From positions 1 to 21,506 of the forward strand of contig NZ_JAYRCW010000044.1 in assembly GCF_041909755.1 (NCBI RefSeq): a stretch of DNA of 21,506 bases. The letters are read 5' to 3'. Position 1 is the stretch's first letter, and every line of letters begins with the position of its first letter. A model generated the notes under the pieces. It saw only the letters and a list, made by a program, of their open reading frames with translations. It was not told where the DNA came from and searched no databases. Position numbers and translations under genes: made by a program. The DNA comes from Sandaracinobacteroides sp041909755 (lineage in GTDB: Bacteria; Pseudomonadota; Alphaproteobacteria; Sphingomonadales; Sphingomonadaceae). Shown one piece after another: positions 1 to 6,352 of the stretch.

Positions 1-907
1 GCACCGCATCGGCCAGCGGGAAGGTCTGGCCGATATGGGCCTTCAGTGCGCCCGCTGAGATCTTCGCGAACACGGCTGCCGTGCCCTGCGCGAAATCCTC
101 TGCCGTGGCGTAATAGTCGAACAGGGTGGGCCGTGTGACGAACAGCGAGCCCTTGCGGGCGAGCAGGCCCATTTCGAACGGGGCAACCGGCCCCGATGCA
201 TTGCCGAAGCTGGCGAGGATTCCGCGCCGCTTCAGGCTGTCCAGCGAGGTTTCGAACGTGGCCCGGCCAACGCCGTCGATCGCGGCATCGACACCTTCGC
301 CATTGGTGATTTCCCGCACGCGGGCGGGCACATCCGCATAGGGCAACACATGGTCAGCGCCGGCGGCGCGGGCGATATCCGCCTTGTCCGGCGAGCCGAC
401 CGTGCCGATCACGGTGACGTCCATCGATTTCAGCCATTGGCAGAGCAGCACGCCCACACCCCCGGCGGCGGCGGGCACCAGCACGGTCTGCCCGGGCTGC
501 ACACGGGCGCAGCGCTGGACGAGGGATTCGACCGTGCAGGCCTTCAGCCACAGGGCAGCGGCCTGCGCGTCGGTTATGCTGTCGGGCAGCTTCACCAGCG
601 GGCGGGCATCCAGCACACGGTGGGTGGCATAGGCGCCGGGCGGATTGGTGAAATAGATCACCCGGTCCCCGACGTTCAGATGGGCGACGCCGTCTCCAAC
701 CGCCTCGACAATGCCGGCCGCCTCCATGCCGAGGCCCGAGGGCATCGGCATCGGATAGAGGCCGGAGCGGTGATAGGTGTCGATGAAGTTGACGCCGATC
801 GCCGTGTGGCGGACGCGCACCTGACCGGCGAGGGGTTCGCCTACGCCCACCTCCACCAGCTTCATCACCTCTGGCCCCCCGGGGGCTTCGAAGCGGATCG
901 CCTTCAT
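1..907 (-). CDS. NADPH:quinone oxidoreductase (zinc-independent MDR family), C-terminus cut by window edge
   Basis: The first 302 residues are visible in one uninterrupted frame; relatives are usually about 325 residues, so some 20 are missing. The protein opens MKAIRFEAPGGPEVM, as quinone reductases of the medium-chain dehydrogenase/reductase family do. It has the N-terminal GroES-like domain, a GLGMEAAGIVEAVGDGV segment near residues 58-74, and the nucleotide-binding loop PAAAGGVG at residues 145-152. None of the cysteine clusters of zinc alcohol dehydrogenases is present. The family passes electrons from NADPH to quinones or enals in the cytoplasm. The start ATG (905-907) overlaps the stop of the upstream phosphodiesterase gene as ATGA, so the two are probably translationally coupled. 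The family assignment is firm; the physiological substrate is unknown. Confidence 0.9.
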   Translation of the reverse strand, partial: MKAIRFEAPGGPEVMKLVEVGVGEPLAGQVRVRHTAIGVNFIDTYHRSGLYPMPMPSGLGMEAAGIVEAVGDGVAHLNVGDRVIYFTNPPGAYATHRVLDARPLVKLPDSITDAQAAALWLKACTVESLVQRCARVQPGQTVLVPAAAGGVGVLLCQWLKSMDVTVIGTVGSPDKADIARAAGADHVLPYADVPARVREITNGEGVDAAIDGVGRATFETSLDSLKRRGILASFGNASGPVAPFEMGLLARKGSLFVTRPTLFDYYATAEDFAQGTAAVFAKISAGALKAHIGQTFPLADAV

Positions 908-1833
908 TTGCTGTCTCCCACAAGGCAGGCCGTGCCGTCGCGATCGGCGGCTTTCAGGGCGCGCCAGGCCTCCACCGGCTGGTCCGTCGCGATCAGCACC
1001 ACGCCGCGGGCGGCGAGTTCGGCATATTCGCGGCCGTCGCCGTCTGCCAGATAACGGTCGTCCAGCCGCTTGCCCGGCGCGCCGAGCGTGCCGGTGATTG
1101 CTTCGACGCCCAGTTCATCGAGCCGGGCGATGAGCGCGGCATCCGGTTCCTGCGTGCCGGTGAAATAGAGGATATGCGGGCCGGCCAGGCGGAGGACGGC
1201 GGGCAGTTCGCCTGCGTTGCGGGCGCCGGCGGAAATCATCATGTCCGGCGCGCGGGCGAGGGCCGCGCGGGTTTCCGCCAGATTGTAGGCGATGAGGATG
1301 ACCTGATTTTCCATCCGGTTCTCGCGGACATGGGCCAGCACCTCGGCCAGCGGAACGCCGGGCTTCAGATCGAGCTGGAGGACCGCGCCGTTGCGACGCG
1401 CCCAGACGAGCGCCTCTTCCAGCGTGGGGATGCGTTCCTCGGTGATCTCGCCCTTGCCGTCTTTCAGCCAGAGGCGGCGAAGATCCCGATAGTCCTTGTC
1501 CGCGAGCGGCCCCGTGCCGGTGGTGGTGCGGTCAAGCGTGGCGTCGTGCATCAGCATCAGCACGCCGTCGGCCGAACTGGCGATGTCGATCTCGATGAAG
1601 ATGGGGCCGCGTTCCACCGTGTTGGTGAAGCTGGCGAGGCTGTTTTCAGCCGCCAGCGGATCCTTCTGCCCGCGATGCGCGGACACGAGCGCGAGGCGGT
1701 TGACGCGCAGGCAATCGAACAGGTCGGGCATGGAGCGCATGACGGGCGCATGGCGGCGCTGGGGTTCGACATCGCCCATGGTGCAGCCGGCAAGGGCAAG
1801 GGACAGCGACAGGGTCAGGAGGATGCGACGCAT
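904..1833 (-). CDS. Glycerophosphodiester phosphodiesterase, putative lipoprotein
   Basis: This 309-residue protein has the GDPD TIM-barrel signature: SAHRG (His53-Arg54), AEN (Glu63-Asn64), EID (Glu81, Asp83) and MHD (His96). These are the metal and phosphate ligands of enzymes that release glycerol 3-phosphate from glycerophosphodiesters. The N-terminus MRRILLTLSLSLALAGC is a lipoprotein signal with lipobox LAGC and lipidated Cys17, so the enzyme is probably anchored in the cell envelope, facing the periplasm. The downstream quinone reductase start overlaps its stop by four bases. A GCTAGGAA box ends 6 nt before the ATG and may be a -10 element giving a leaderless mRNA; the same bases contain AGGA, a possible ribosome binding site. 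Family assignment is strong; which headgroup it cleaves is not visible. Confidence 0.93.
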   Translation of the reverse strand: MRRILLTLSLSLALAGCTMGDVEPQRRHAPVMRSMPDLFDCLRVNRLALVSAHRGQKDPLAAENSLASFTNTVERGPIFIEIDIASSADGVLMLMHDATLDRTTTGTGPLADKDYRDLRRLWLKDGKGEITEERIPTLEEALVWARRNGAVLQLDLKPGVPLAEVLAHVRENRMENQVILIAYNLAETRAALARAPDMMISAGARNAGELPAVLRLAGPHILYFTGTQEPDAALIARLDELGVEAITGTLGAPGKRLDDRYLADGDGREYAELAARGVVLIATDQPVEAWRALKAADRDGTACLVGDSK

Positions 1834-1839
1834 GGCTTC

Positions 1840-1867
1840 TTCCTAGCCACTGACCCGGCCGGGGCAA
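1840..1867 (-). promoter_or_regulatory. Predicted promoter of the phosphodiesterase gene, possibly leaderless
   Basis: On the minus strand TTGCCCC (1861-1867) is followed after 13 nt by GCTAGGAA (1840-1847). This resembles the Caulobacter sigma-73 pattern TTGACGS-N10-14-GCTANAWC. The box ends 6 nt before the ATG at 1833, which would place the transcription start on the A of the start codon. The alternative is that AGGA inside the box acts as the ribosome binding site. Confidence 0.45.
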
Positions 1868-1898
1868 GAGGCGGCGGCTCGGCTCGTCGTTGCGGGTT

Positions 1899-1924
1899 CC
1901 GCATTATGCGGAGGCTGGCTCCGC
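1899..1924. repeat. Two overlapping inverted repeats in the divergent intergenic region
   Basis: CCGCAT-T-ATGCGG (1899-1911) overlaps GCGGAG-gctgg-CTCCGC (1908-1924). The two dyads share bases 1908-1911, so as RNA hairpins they would exclude each other. They lie between the divergent phosphodiesterase and GMC genes, just upstream of the proposed GMC -10 box, and could be an operator. No regulator is encoded next to them. Confidence 0.3.
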
Positions 1925-1936
1925 GAAAGGGCGTGG

Positions 1937-1944
1937 GCTAGGAG
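1937..1944 (+). promoter_or_regulatory. Predicted -10 box of the GMC/epoxide hydrolase operon
   Basis: GCTAGGAG resembles the alphaproteobacterial -10 element GCTANAWC. Transcription would start near 1951-1952, leaving about 35 nt before the GTG start at 1986. No convincing -35 element is visible upstream. Confidence 0.35.
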
Positions 1945-1951
1945 GGGGCGC

Positions 1952-1981
1952 ATGAGCCTTTGGGAGAAGGCGGGAGGATGA
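1952..1981 (+). CDS. Possible 9-codon leader peptide upstream of the GMC gene
   Basis: ATG at 1952 opens a mini-ORF, MSLWEKAGG, that stops with TGA at 1979-1981, four bases before the GTG of the GMC gene. Its ATG lies 7 nt after the GCTAGGAG box, the spacing expected of a leaderless start. Its last codons overlap the GMC ribosome binding site GGGAGG (1972-1977). It may be a chance ORF. Confidence 0.25.
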   Translation: MSLWEKAGG

Positions 1982-1985
1982 CAAA

Positions 1986-3599
1986 GTGACGGATTTCGAT
2001 TTCGTGATCGTGGGTGCCGGGTCGGCCGGATGCGCACTGGCGGCGAGGCTGTCGGAAGATGCGGGCACGCGCGTTGCGCTGCTGGAAGCGGGCAGCCCCG
2101 ACAAGGCGATGATGATCCACATGCCGGCGGGCATCGGCGAGATCATCCCGCCGGAAAAGCAGAGCGAGCTGAACTGGAATTTCTGGACCGAACCCCAGGC
2201 GCATCTGAACGGGCGCAGGCTCTACTGGCCGCGCGGCAAGACGCTGGGCGGCTCCTCCTCCATCAACGGGATGGTCTATATCCGCGGCCATTCCAGCGAT
2301 TACGACCGGTGGGCGCAGGTGGGCTGCACCGGCTGGGGCTGGGCGGATGTGCTGCCCTATTTCCGCAAGGCCGAGGATTCCGACCGGGGATCCAGCGAGT
2401 GGCATGGCGCGGGCGGGCCGCTGGCGACGACGCGGCGGATGCTGCCGCATGTGCTGAACAACGCCTTCATCGATGCGGCCGTGGAAGCCGGGTGGCCGCG
2501 CACCGACGACTTCAACGGCGCGCAGTTCGAAGGCGCGGGCAGCTATGATTCCACGATCCGCGACGGGCAGCGCTGGTCTGCCGCGCGCGCCTATCTGACG
2601 GACGAGGCGCGGCGGCGGCCGAACCTGACGATCATCACCGGGGCGCTTGCCGAACGGGTGGAGTTCGAAGGGAAGCGGGCGGTGGGCGTGCGCTATTCCG
2701 GCGGGCAGCTGGTGAAGGGCCGGCGCGTGATCCTGAGCGGCGGGGCGATCAATTCGCCGCAGCTTCTGATGCTGTCGGGCGTGGGGCCGGGCGCGCAACT
2801 GAAGAAGCTGGGCCTGCCCGTGGTGGCGGACCGGGCGCAGGTGGGCCAGAATCTGCAGGATCACCTGGACGTGCTGGTGCAGTGGAACTGCAACCAGCCG
2901 ATCACCCTGAATTCCAACACCAATCCGCTGGTGAAGATCTGGACCGGCCTGAACTGGATGCTGCGCAAGCAGGGAGCCGCCAGCTATATGCCGACGGCGG
3001 CGGGCGCCTTTGTTTCCACCCGCCCCGGGCTGGCCGCGCCCGATATCCAGATGCACTTCATGCCGGTGAAGGGGAATGCACATGGCGTCGGCGGGCTGCA
3101 GCCGCAGCACGGCTATCAGGTGCATGTGTGCCAGGTGCGGCCAGAAAGCCGGGGATCCATCTGGCTGAAATCCCCGGACCCGATGGCGCATCCGGCGATC
3201 GACCCCAATTACCTGTCTGCCCCTGAGGACATGGACACGCTGACGAAGGGCGTGGAACTGGCGCGCGCGATCGGCCGCCAGCCGGCGCTGGCGAGATACA
3301 ACGACGGCGAAGCCTGGCCGGGCGAGGCGGTGCAGGGGGACGCGCTGAAAGCGAAGCTGCGCGACTGGGCAGAGACGATCTATCACCCCGTCGGCACCTG
3401 CCGGATGGGGCTGGACGCCGAGGCCGTGTGCGACATCGCCCTGAACGTGAACGGGGTGGAAGGGCTGATGGTGGTGGACGCCTCGGTGATGCCGTTCCTG
3501 GTGAGCGGGAACACCAATGCGCCGACCATCATGATCGCGGAAAAGGTGGCGGAATCGATCCGGCGCGAACTGAAGGGCGGCGAAAGGCGCGCGGCATGA
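1986..3599 (+). CDS. GMC family FAD-dependent oxidoreductase (choline dehydrogenase-like)
   Basis: This 537-residue protein is full length for the glucose-methanol-choline oxidoreductases. The FAD-binding motif GAGSAG sits at residues 10-15 after the beta strand FDFVIVG, and the second GMC signature WPRGKTLGGSSSINGMVYIRG follows near residue 80. The active-site pair is visible as YHPVGTCRMG (His467) and SGNTNAPTI (Asn511). Members oxidise primary alcohols in the cytoplasm or at the membrane; the substrate here cannot be read from sequence. The start is GTG with GGGAGG 8 nt upstream; the ATG at 1978 runs into a stop after three codons. The stop overlaps the start of the epoxide hydrolase gene (ATGA, 3596-3599), so the two are almost certainly co-expressed and may act in one catabolic route. 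Confidence 0.93.
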   Translation: MTDFDFVIVGAGSAGCALAARLSEDAGTRVALLEAGSPDKAMMIHMPAGIGEIIPPEKQSELNWNFWTEPQAHLNGRRLYWPRGKTLGGSSSINGMVYIRGHSSDYDRWAQVGCTGWGWADVLPYFRKAEDSDRGSSEWHGAGGPLATTRRMLPHVLNNAFIDAAVEAGWPRTDDFNGAQFEGAGSYDSTIRDGQRWSAARAYLTDEARRRPNLTIITGALAERVEFEGKRAVGVRYSGGQLVKGRRVILSGGAINSPQLLMLSGVGPGAQLKKLGLPVVADRAQVGQNLQDHLDVLVQWNCNQPITLNSNTNPLVKIWTGLNWMLRKQGAASYMPTAAGAFVSTRPGLAAPDIQMHFMPVKGNAHGVGGLQPQHGYQVHVCQVRPESRGSIWLKSPDPMAHPAIDPNYLSAPEDMDTLTKGVELARAIGRQPALARYNDGEAWPGEAVQGDALKAKLRDWAETIYHPVGTCRMGLDAEAVCDIALNVNGVEGLMVVDASVMPFLVSGNTNAPTIMIAEKVAESIRRELKGGERRAA

Positions 3600-4732
3600 G
3601 CGTGACGCCCTTCGAGATCCCGGTGAACCCGGACGAGCTGGCCTGGATCCGGCGCCGGGTGGAGGAATTCCGCTTCTTCGAGGAGCCGGAAGGCCATCGC
3701 TGGGAGCATGGCGCGAACCGGGCCTATATGGAGCGGCTTCGCGAACATTGGCTGACGTCGCATGACTGGGCGGCGACCGTTGACCGGCTGAACGGCTTTC
3801 CGCATGTGCGGGTGGAGGTGGAACCCGGCTTCCGCCTGCACGCCCTGCATCTGAAATCAAGCCGGGCGGATGCGCGCCCGCTGCTGATCGCCCATGGCTG
3901 GCCGGGATCGATCATCGAGTTCGAGACCATCTATCGCCGGCTGGCCGAGCCGGAGGACCCGTCGGCGCCGGCCTTCCATGTGGTGGCGCCTTCGCTGCCC
4001 GGATACGCCTGGAGCGACCGGCCGAAATCCCCGATCGGCCCGCGCGCCGTGGCGAAGCTGTACGACCGGCTGATGGCGGTGCTGGGCTATGACCGCTTCA
4101 TCTATCAGGGGGGTGACTGGGGCTGCGTGATCGGCGGCTGGATCGGGCTGGAGAGCGCGGCGGTCCAGGCCATCCACCTGAACGGATACGGGCTGCGATC
4201 GGCCGACATGACGCCCCGGACGGACGACGAGAAGCGCTGGATGCAATGGGCGTTGCAGATCCGCGCGACGGAAACCGCCTATCTTCAGCTTCAGGCGACA
4301 AAGCCGCAGAGCCTGGGCTTTGCGATGATGGATTCGCCGATGGGCGTGGCGGCCTGGCTGGCGGAGAAATACTGCGGCTGGTCAGATCTTTCGACCGGGC
4401 ATGTCGATCCGCCTTTCGGTCTGGACACGATGCTGGACACCATCATGGTGTATCTGTCCACGCGCAGTTTCCTGTCGGCCACATGGCTCTATCGCGGCAT
4501 GTTCCTGGAAGGCGGCTTTTCCATCCCCGAGGGCCGGCGGATCGAGGTGCCGACAGGCGTTGCGGCCTTCCCGCATGATCTGCTGGCCTTCCCGCCGCGC
4601 AGCATGGTGGAACGGGGCTATCATGTCGTCCACTGGACCGACATGCCGCACGGCGGCCATTTCGCCGGGCTGGAAGAGCCGGACCTGCTGCTGGCGGACC
4701 TGCGGGCGTTCGTCAAATCAACGCAGGTTTAG
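3596..4732 (+). CDS. Epoxide hydrolase, microsomal (EPHX1-like) family with EHN domain
   Basis: This 378-residue protein has the N-terminal epoxide hydrolase domain (residues 1-110, including PFEIPVNPDELAWIRRRV) followed by an alpha/beta-hydrolase fold. Expected catalytic parts are HGWPGS at residues 100-105 (oxyanion loop), the nucleophile Asp174 in GGDWG, an acid probably Asp328 in FPHDLL, and His355 in GGHFAGLEEPD. The enzyme adds water to epoxides through an Asp ester intermediate, giving diols. I chose the ATG at 3596, which overlaps the GMC stop, over an upstream in-frame start because family similarity begins there. The last codons (KSTQV) lie in DNA that is already poorer in GC and overlap the convergent PEP-CTERM gene by 20 bases, so the tail may have been altered by an insertion. 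Confidence 0.92.
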   Translation: MSVTPFEIPVNPDELAWIRRRVEEFRFFEEPEGHRWEHGANRAYMERLREHWLTSHDWAATVDRLNGFPHVRVEVEPGFRLHALHLKSSRADARPLLIAHGWPGSIIEFETIYRRLAEPEDPSAPAFHVVAPSLPGYAWSDRPKSPIGPRAVAKLYDRLMAVLGYDRFIYQGGDWGCVIGGWIGLESAAVQAIHLNGYGLRSADMTPRTDDEKRWMQWALQIRATETAYLQLQATKPQSLGFAMMDSPMGVAAWLAEKYCGWSDLSTGHVDPPFGLDTMLDTIMVYLSTRSFLSATWLYRGMFLEGGFSIPEGRRIEVPTGVAAFPHDLLAFPPRSMVERGYHVVHWTDMPHGGHFAGLEEPDLLLADLRAFVKSTQV

Positions 4733-5312
4733 ACCGACGTCTCAACACCGCACCGATACTCAGAAATCCGAAAATCATTGAAATCCACAGCGCAGGCTCT
4801 GGAACAGCAGGCAATGAACGAACAAATTGCAGATCCACATTAACGGCGCTTGGATCAATACCATCCTTCAAGGTCAGATTGATATAAAAATTTGTTGGAT
4901 CATAGAAATAATGGTACCAAACGCCCGGAGAATCCCACCACTTGTAGCTGTCAAATGACGCAGCCCTAATTCTCGAGGACTCCAAACCAAATACAACTTT
5001 TGGCTTTTCTAGCAACGGGTGCGCTCCGCCAAAAAAATCTCCACAAATATCGTTTACGCATTCCCATGCGTTATACAGCGAATCCGGTCCTTCGCATCTC
5101 ATTGATTCTCCAGGCATTGTATATGTATTGGTGCACCATTCTCCCGTTGCATAGGCGCCAAATACCATTTCTTGAATTTGATTTCTTCCGGCGCTAATAT
5201 AAATATAATTTAAAGAGGACGGCTTCAGCACAAATGTCTTTTTAACGATAGTGACGGCTAGGGACTGAGTTGAAATCAATCCAATAACAACGGCGCAAAA
5301 TATCTTAAACAT
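4713..5312 (-). CDS. Secreted PEP-CTERM sorting domain protein, AT-rich gene
   Basis: The encoded protein (199 residues from this start) begins with a signal peptide, MFKIFCAVVIGLISTQSLA. It ends with VPEPALW, a hydrophobic helix (ISMIFGFLSIGAVL) and RRRSK, the tripartite PEP-CTERM sorting signal processed by exosortase. The body has six cysteines and many Tyr, Trp and Phe, and no recognised domain. An upstream ATG at 5339 is possible but has no ribosome binding site and falls inside the predicted -10 region; the chosen ATG at 5312 has GGGGG about 6 nt upstream. Base composition is strikingly AT-rich with codons such as AAA, ATA and TTT, unlike every neighbour, which suggests horizontal acquisition. 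Its role is probably at the cell surface or in the extracellular matrix. No exosortase gene is in the window. Confidence 0.85.
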   Translation of the reverse strand: MFKIFCAVVIGLISTQSLAVTIVKKTFVLKPSSLNYIYISAGRNQIQEMVFGAYATGEWCTNTYTMPGESMRCEGPDSLYNAWECVNDICGDFFGGAHPLLEKPKVVFGLESSRIRAASFDSYKWWDSPGVWYHYFYDPTNFYINLTLKDGIDPSAVNVDLQFVRSLPAVPEPALWISMIFGFLSIGAVLRRRSKPALI

Positions 5313-5339
5313 AGTCAGCCCCCAACTTGATATGGTCAT

Positions 5340-5368
5340 TTTTTATATGGGGCGATTCTGGTTTTCAA
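5340..5368 (-). promoter_or_regulatory. Predicted promoter of the PEP-CTERM gene
   Basis: On the minus strand TTGAAA (5363-5368) is followed after 17 nt by TAAAAA (5340-5345), or after 15 nt by TATAAA (5342-5347). Transcription would start near 5333, downstream of the ATG at 5339 and upstream of the ATG at 5312. This favours the shorter protein. Confidence 0.45.
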
Positions 5369-5426
5369 GTGCTGTTCGGTGCAAGCAGATCGGATTGATG
5401 TCCCAAAGATTGCGCCGGGGTAAAAT

Positions 5427-6308
5427 GTGTCCGATCTGAAGCAATTTTCAAATGATCCATCATCGAGTTCGCCTTGGCCGCTCGCCGCGCTCATTCTTTC
5501 ATCCGTGCTGTTGGCGTTCGGGCCGGTGCTGGTGCGCCTGTCGGACACGGGGCCGGTGGCGGCTGCCTTCTGGCGGATGGCGCTGGCGGCGCCGGTGCTG
5601 CTGCTGGTGGCCCTGTGGACGCAGCGCGGCAGGGGGCTGAAGCCGGCGGCGCTGCCCTGGGGGCTTGCGATTCTGTCCGGGCTGTTCTTTGCCGCCGACC
5701 TCGCGACCTGGCACCTGGGGATCGTTCGCACGTCCATCGCAAATGCGACTTTGTTCGGGAACACGGCCGCCTTCATGCTGGCCGGCTGGTCGATCCTGGT
5801 GAAGGGCCAGCATCCCGGCGCAAGCACGCTGAAGGCGCTGGCGCTTGCCGGGGCGGGGACGCTGCTGCTGCTGGGAACCAGCGCGCAGCTGAGCCCGAAG
5901 CATCTGGCCGGCGACGCGCTGAGCCTGCTGGCTGCTGCCTTCTACACCGGATATCTGATCGTGGTGATGGGCCTGCGCGACCGGCTGCCGACATCGGTGG
6001 TGCTGGCGATGTCTACGCTGGCGTCGGTGATGTTCCTGCTGCCGGCCGCACTGATTGAACCGGGATCGATCTGGCCCGCCGACTGGCGGCCGGTGATCGC
6101 GCTGGCGATCACCAGCCAGCTTGTCGGGCAGGGGCTGATGGTGTTCGCCAGCGGGCGGCTGCCCGCGCCGGTGATCGGCGTGGGGTTGCTGGTGCAGCCG
6201 ATGGTGTCTGCCGCGGCGGGGTGGCTGCTGTTCGGGGAAGTGCTGGGCCCGCTGGAACTGGCGGGTGCGACAATGGTGCTTGCCGCGCTGGTGCTGATCC
6301 GGCGCTGA
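5427..6308 (+). CDS. DMT superfamily transporter, EamA family (10 TM)
   Basis: This 293-residue protein is very hydrophobic, with about ten predicted membrane helices arranged as two EamA repeats, the usual length and layout of drug/metabolite transporters. The first helix is AALILSSVLLAFGPVLVRLS, the typical family opening, and the last is ELAGATMVLAALVLIRR. It should sit in the inner membrane and move small metabolites; the substrate cannot be told. The start is GTG at 5427. The overlapping ATG at 5425 reads into a stop after four codons. The upstream sequence GCGCCGGGGTAAAAT offers only a weak ribosome binding site. The first bases lie at the right edge of the AT-rich region, so its original promoter may have been displaced. 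The gene ends 44 bases before the oligopeptidase B gene. Confidence 0.88.
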   Translation: MSDLKQFSNDPSSSSPWPLAALILSSVLLAFGPVLVRLSDTGPVAAAFWRMALAAPVLLLVALWTQRGRGLKPAALPWGLAILSGLFFAADLATWHLGIVRTSIANATLFGNTAAFMLAGWSILVKGQHPGASTLKALALAGAGTLLLLGTSAQLSPKHLAGDALSLLAAAFYTGYLIVVMGLRDRLPTSVVLAMSTLASVMFLLPAALIEPGSIWPADWRPVIALAITSQLVGQGLMVFASGRLPAPVIGVGLLVQPMVSAAAGWLLFGEVLGPLELAGATMVLAALVLIRR

Positions 6309-6315
6309 AGCCTGC

Positions 6316-6345
6316 TTGCCCCGGCGCCGCGCGCCCGGCTAGGAC
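6316..6345 (+). promoter_or_regulatory. Predicted promoter of the oligopeptidase B gene, possibly leaderless
   Basis: TTGCCC (6316-6321) is followed after 16 nt by GCTAGGAC (6338-6345), one base off GCTANAWC. The box ends 7 nt before ATG 6353, so transcription would begin at or next to the start codon. A dyad GCGCCC (6331-6336)/GGGCGC (6347-6352) flanks the box and abuts the ATG; it could be an operator or a hairpin. AGGA within the box is an alternative ribosome binding site. Confidence 0.45.
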
Positions 6346-6352
6346 TGGGCGC

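Noticed and set aside
354..923. A 189-codon minus-strand frame overlapping the quinone oxidoreductase
   Set aside because: Another minus-strand frame gives a full quinone oxidoreductase without interruption, and this frame yields Arg-rich nonsense.
3428..3595. An N-terminal extension of the first epoxide hydrolase
   Set aside because: The extra 56 codons lie inside the GMC gene and read low-complexity sequence; family similarity and the ATGA overlap start at 3596.
1938..3860. A 640-codon open frame on the minus strand opposite the GMC oxidoreductase
   Set aside because: The plus strand has a complete GMC enzyme with all motifs; the antisense product is low-complexity and starts inside the next gene.
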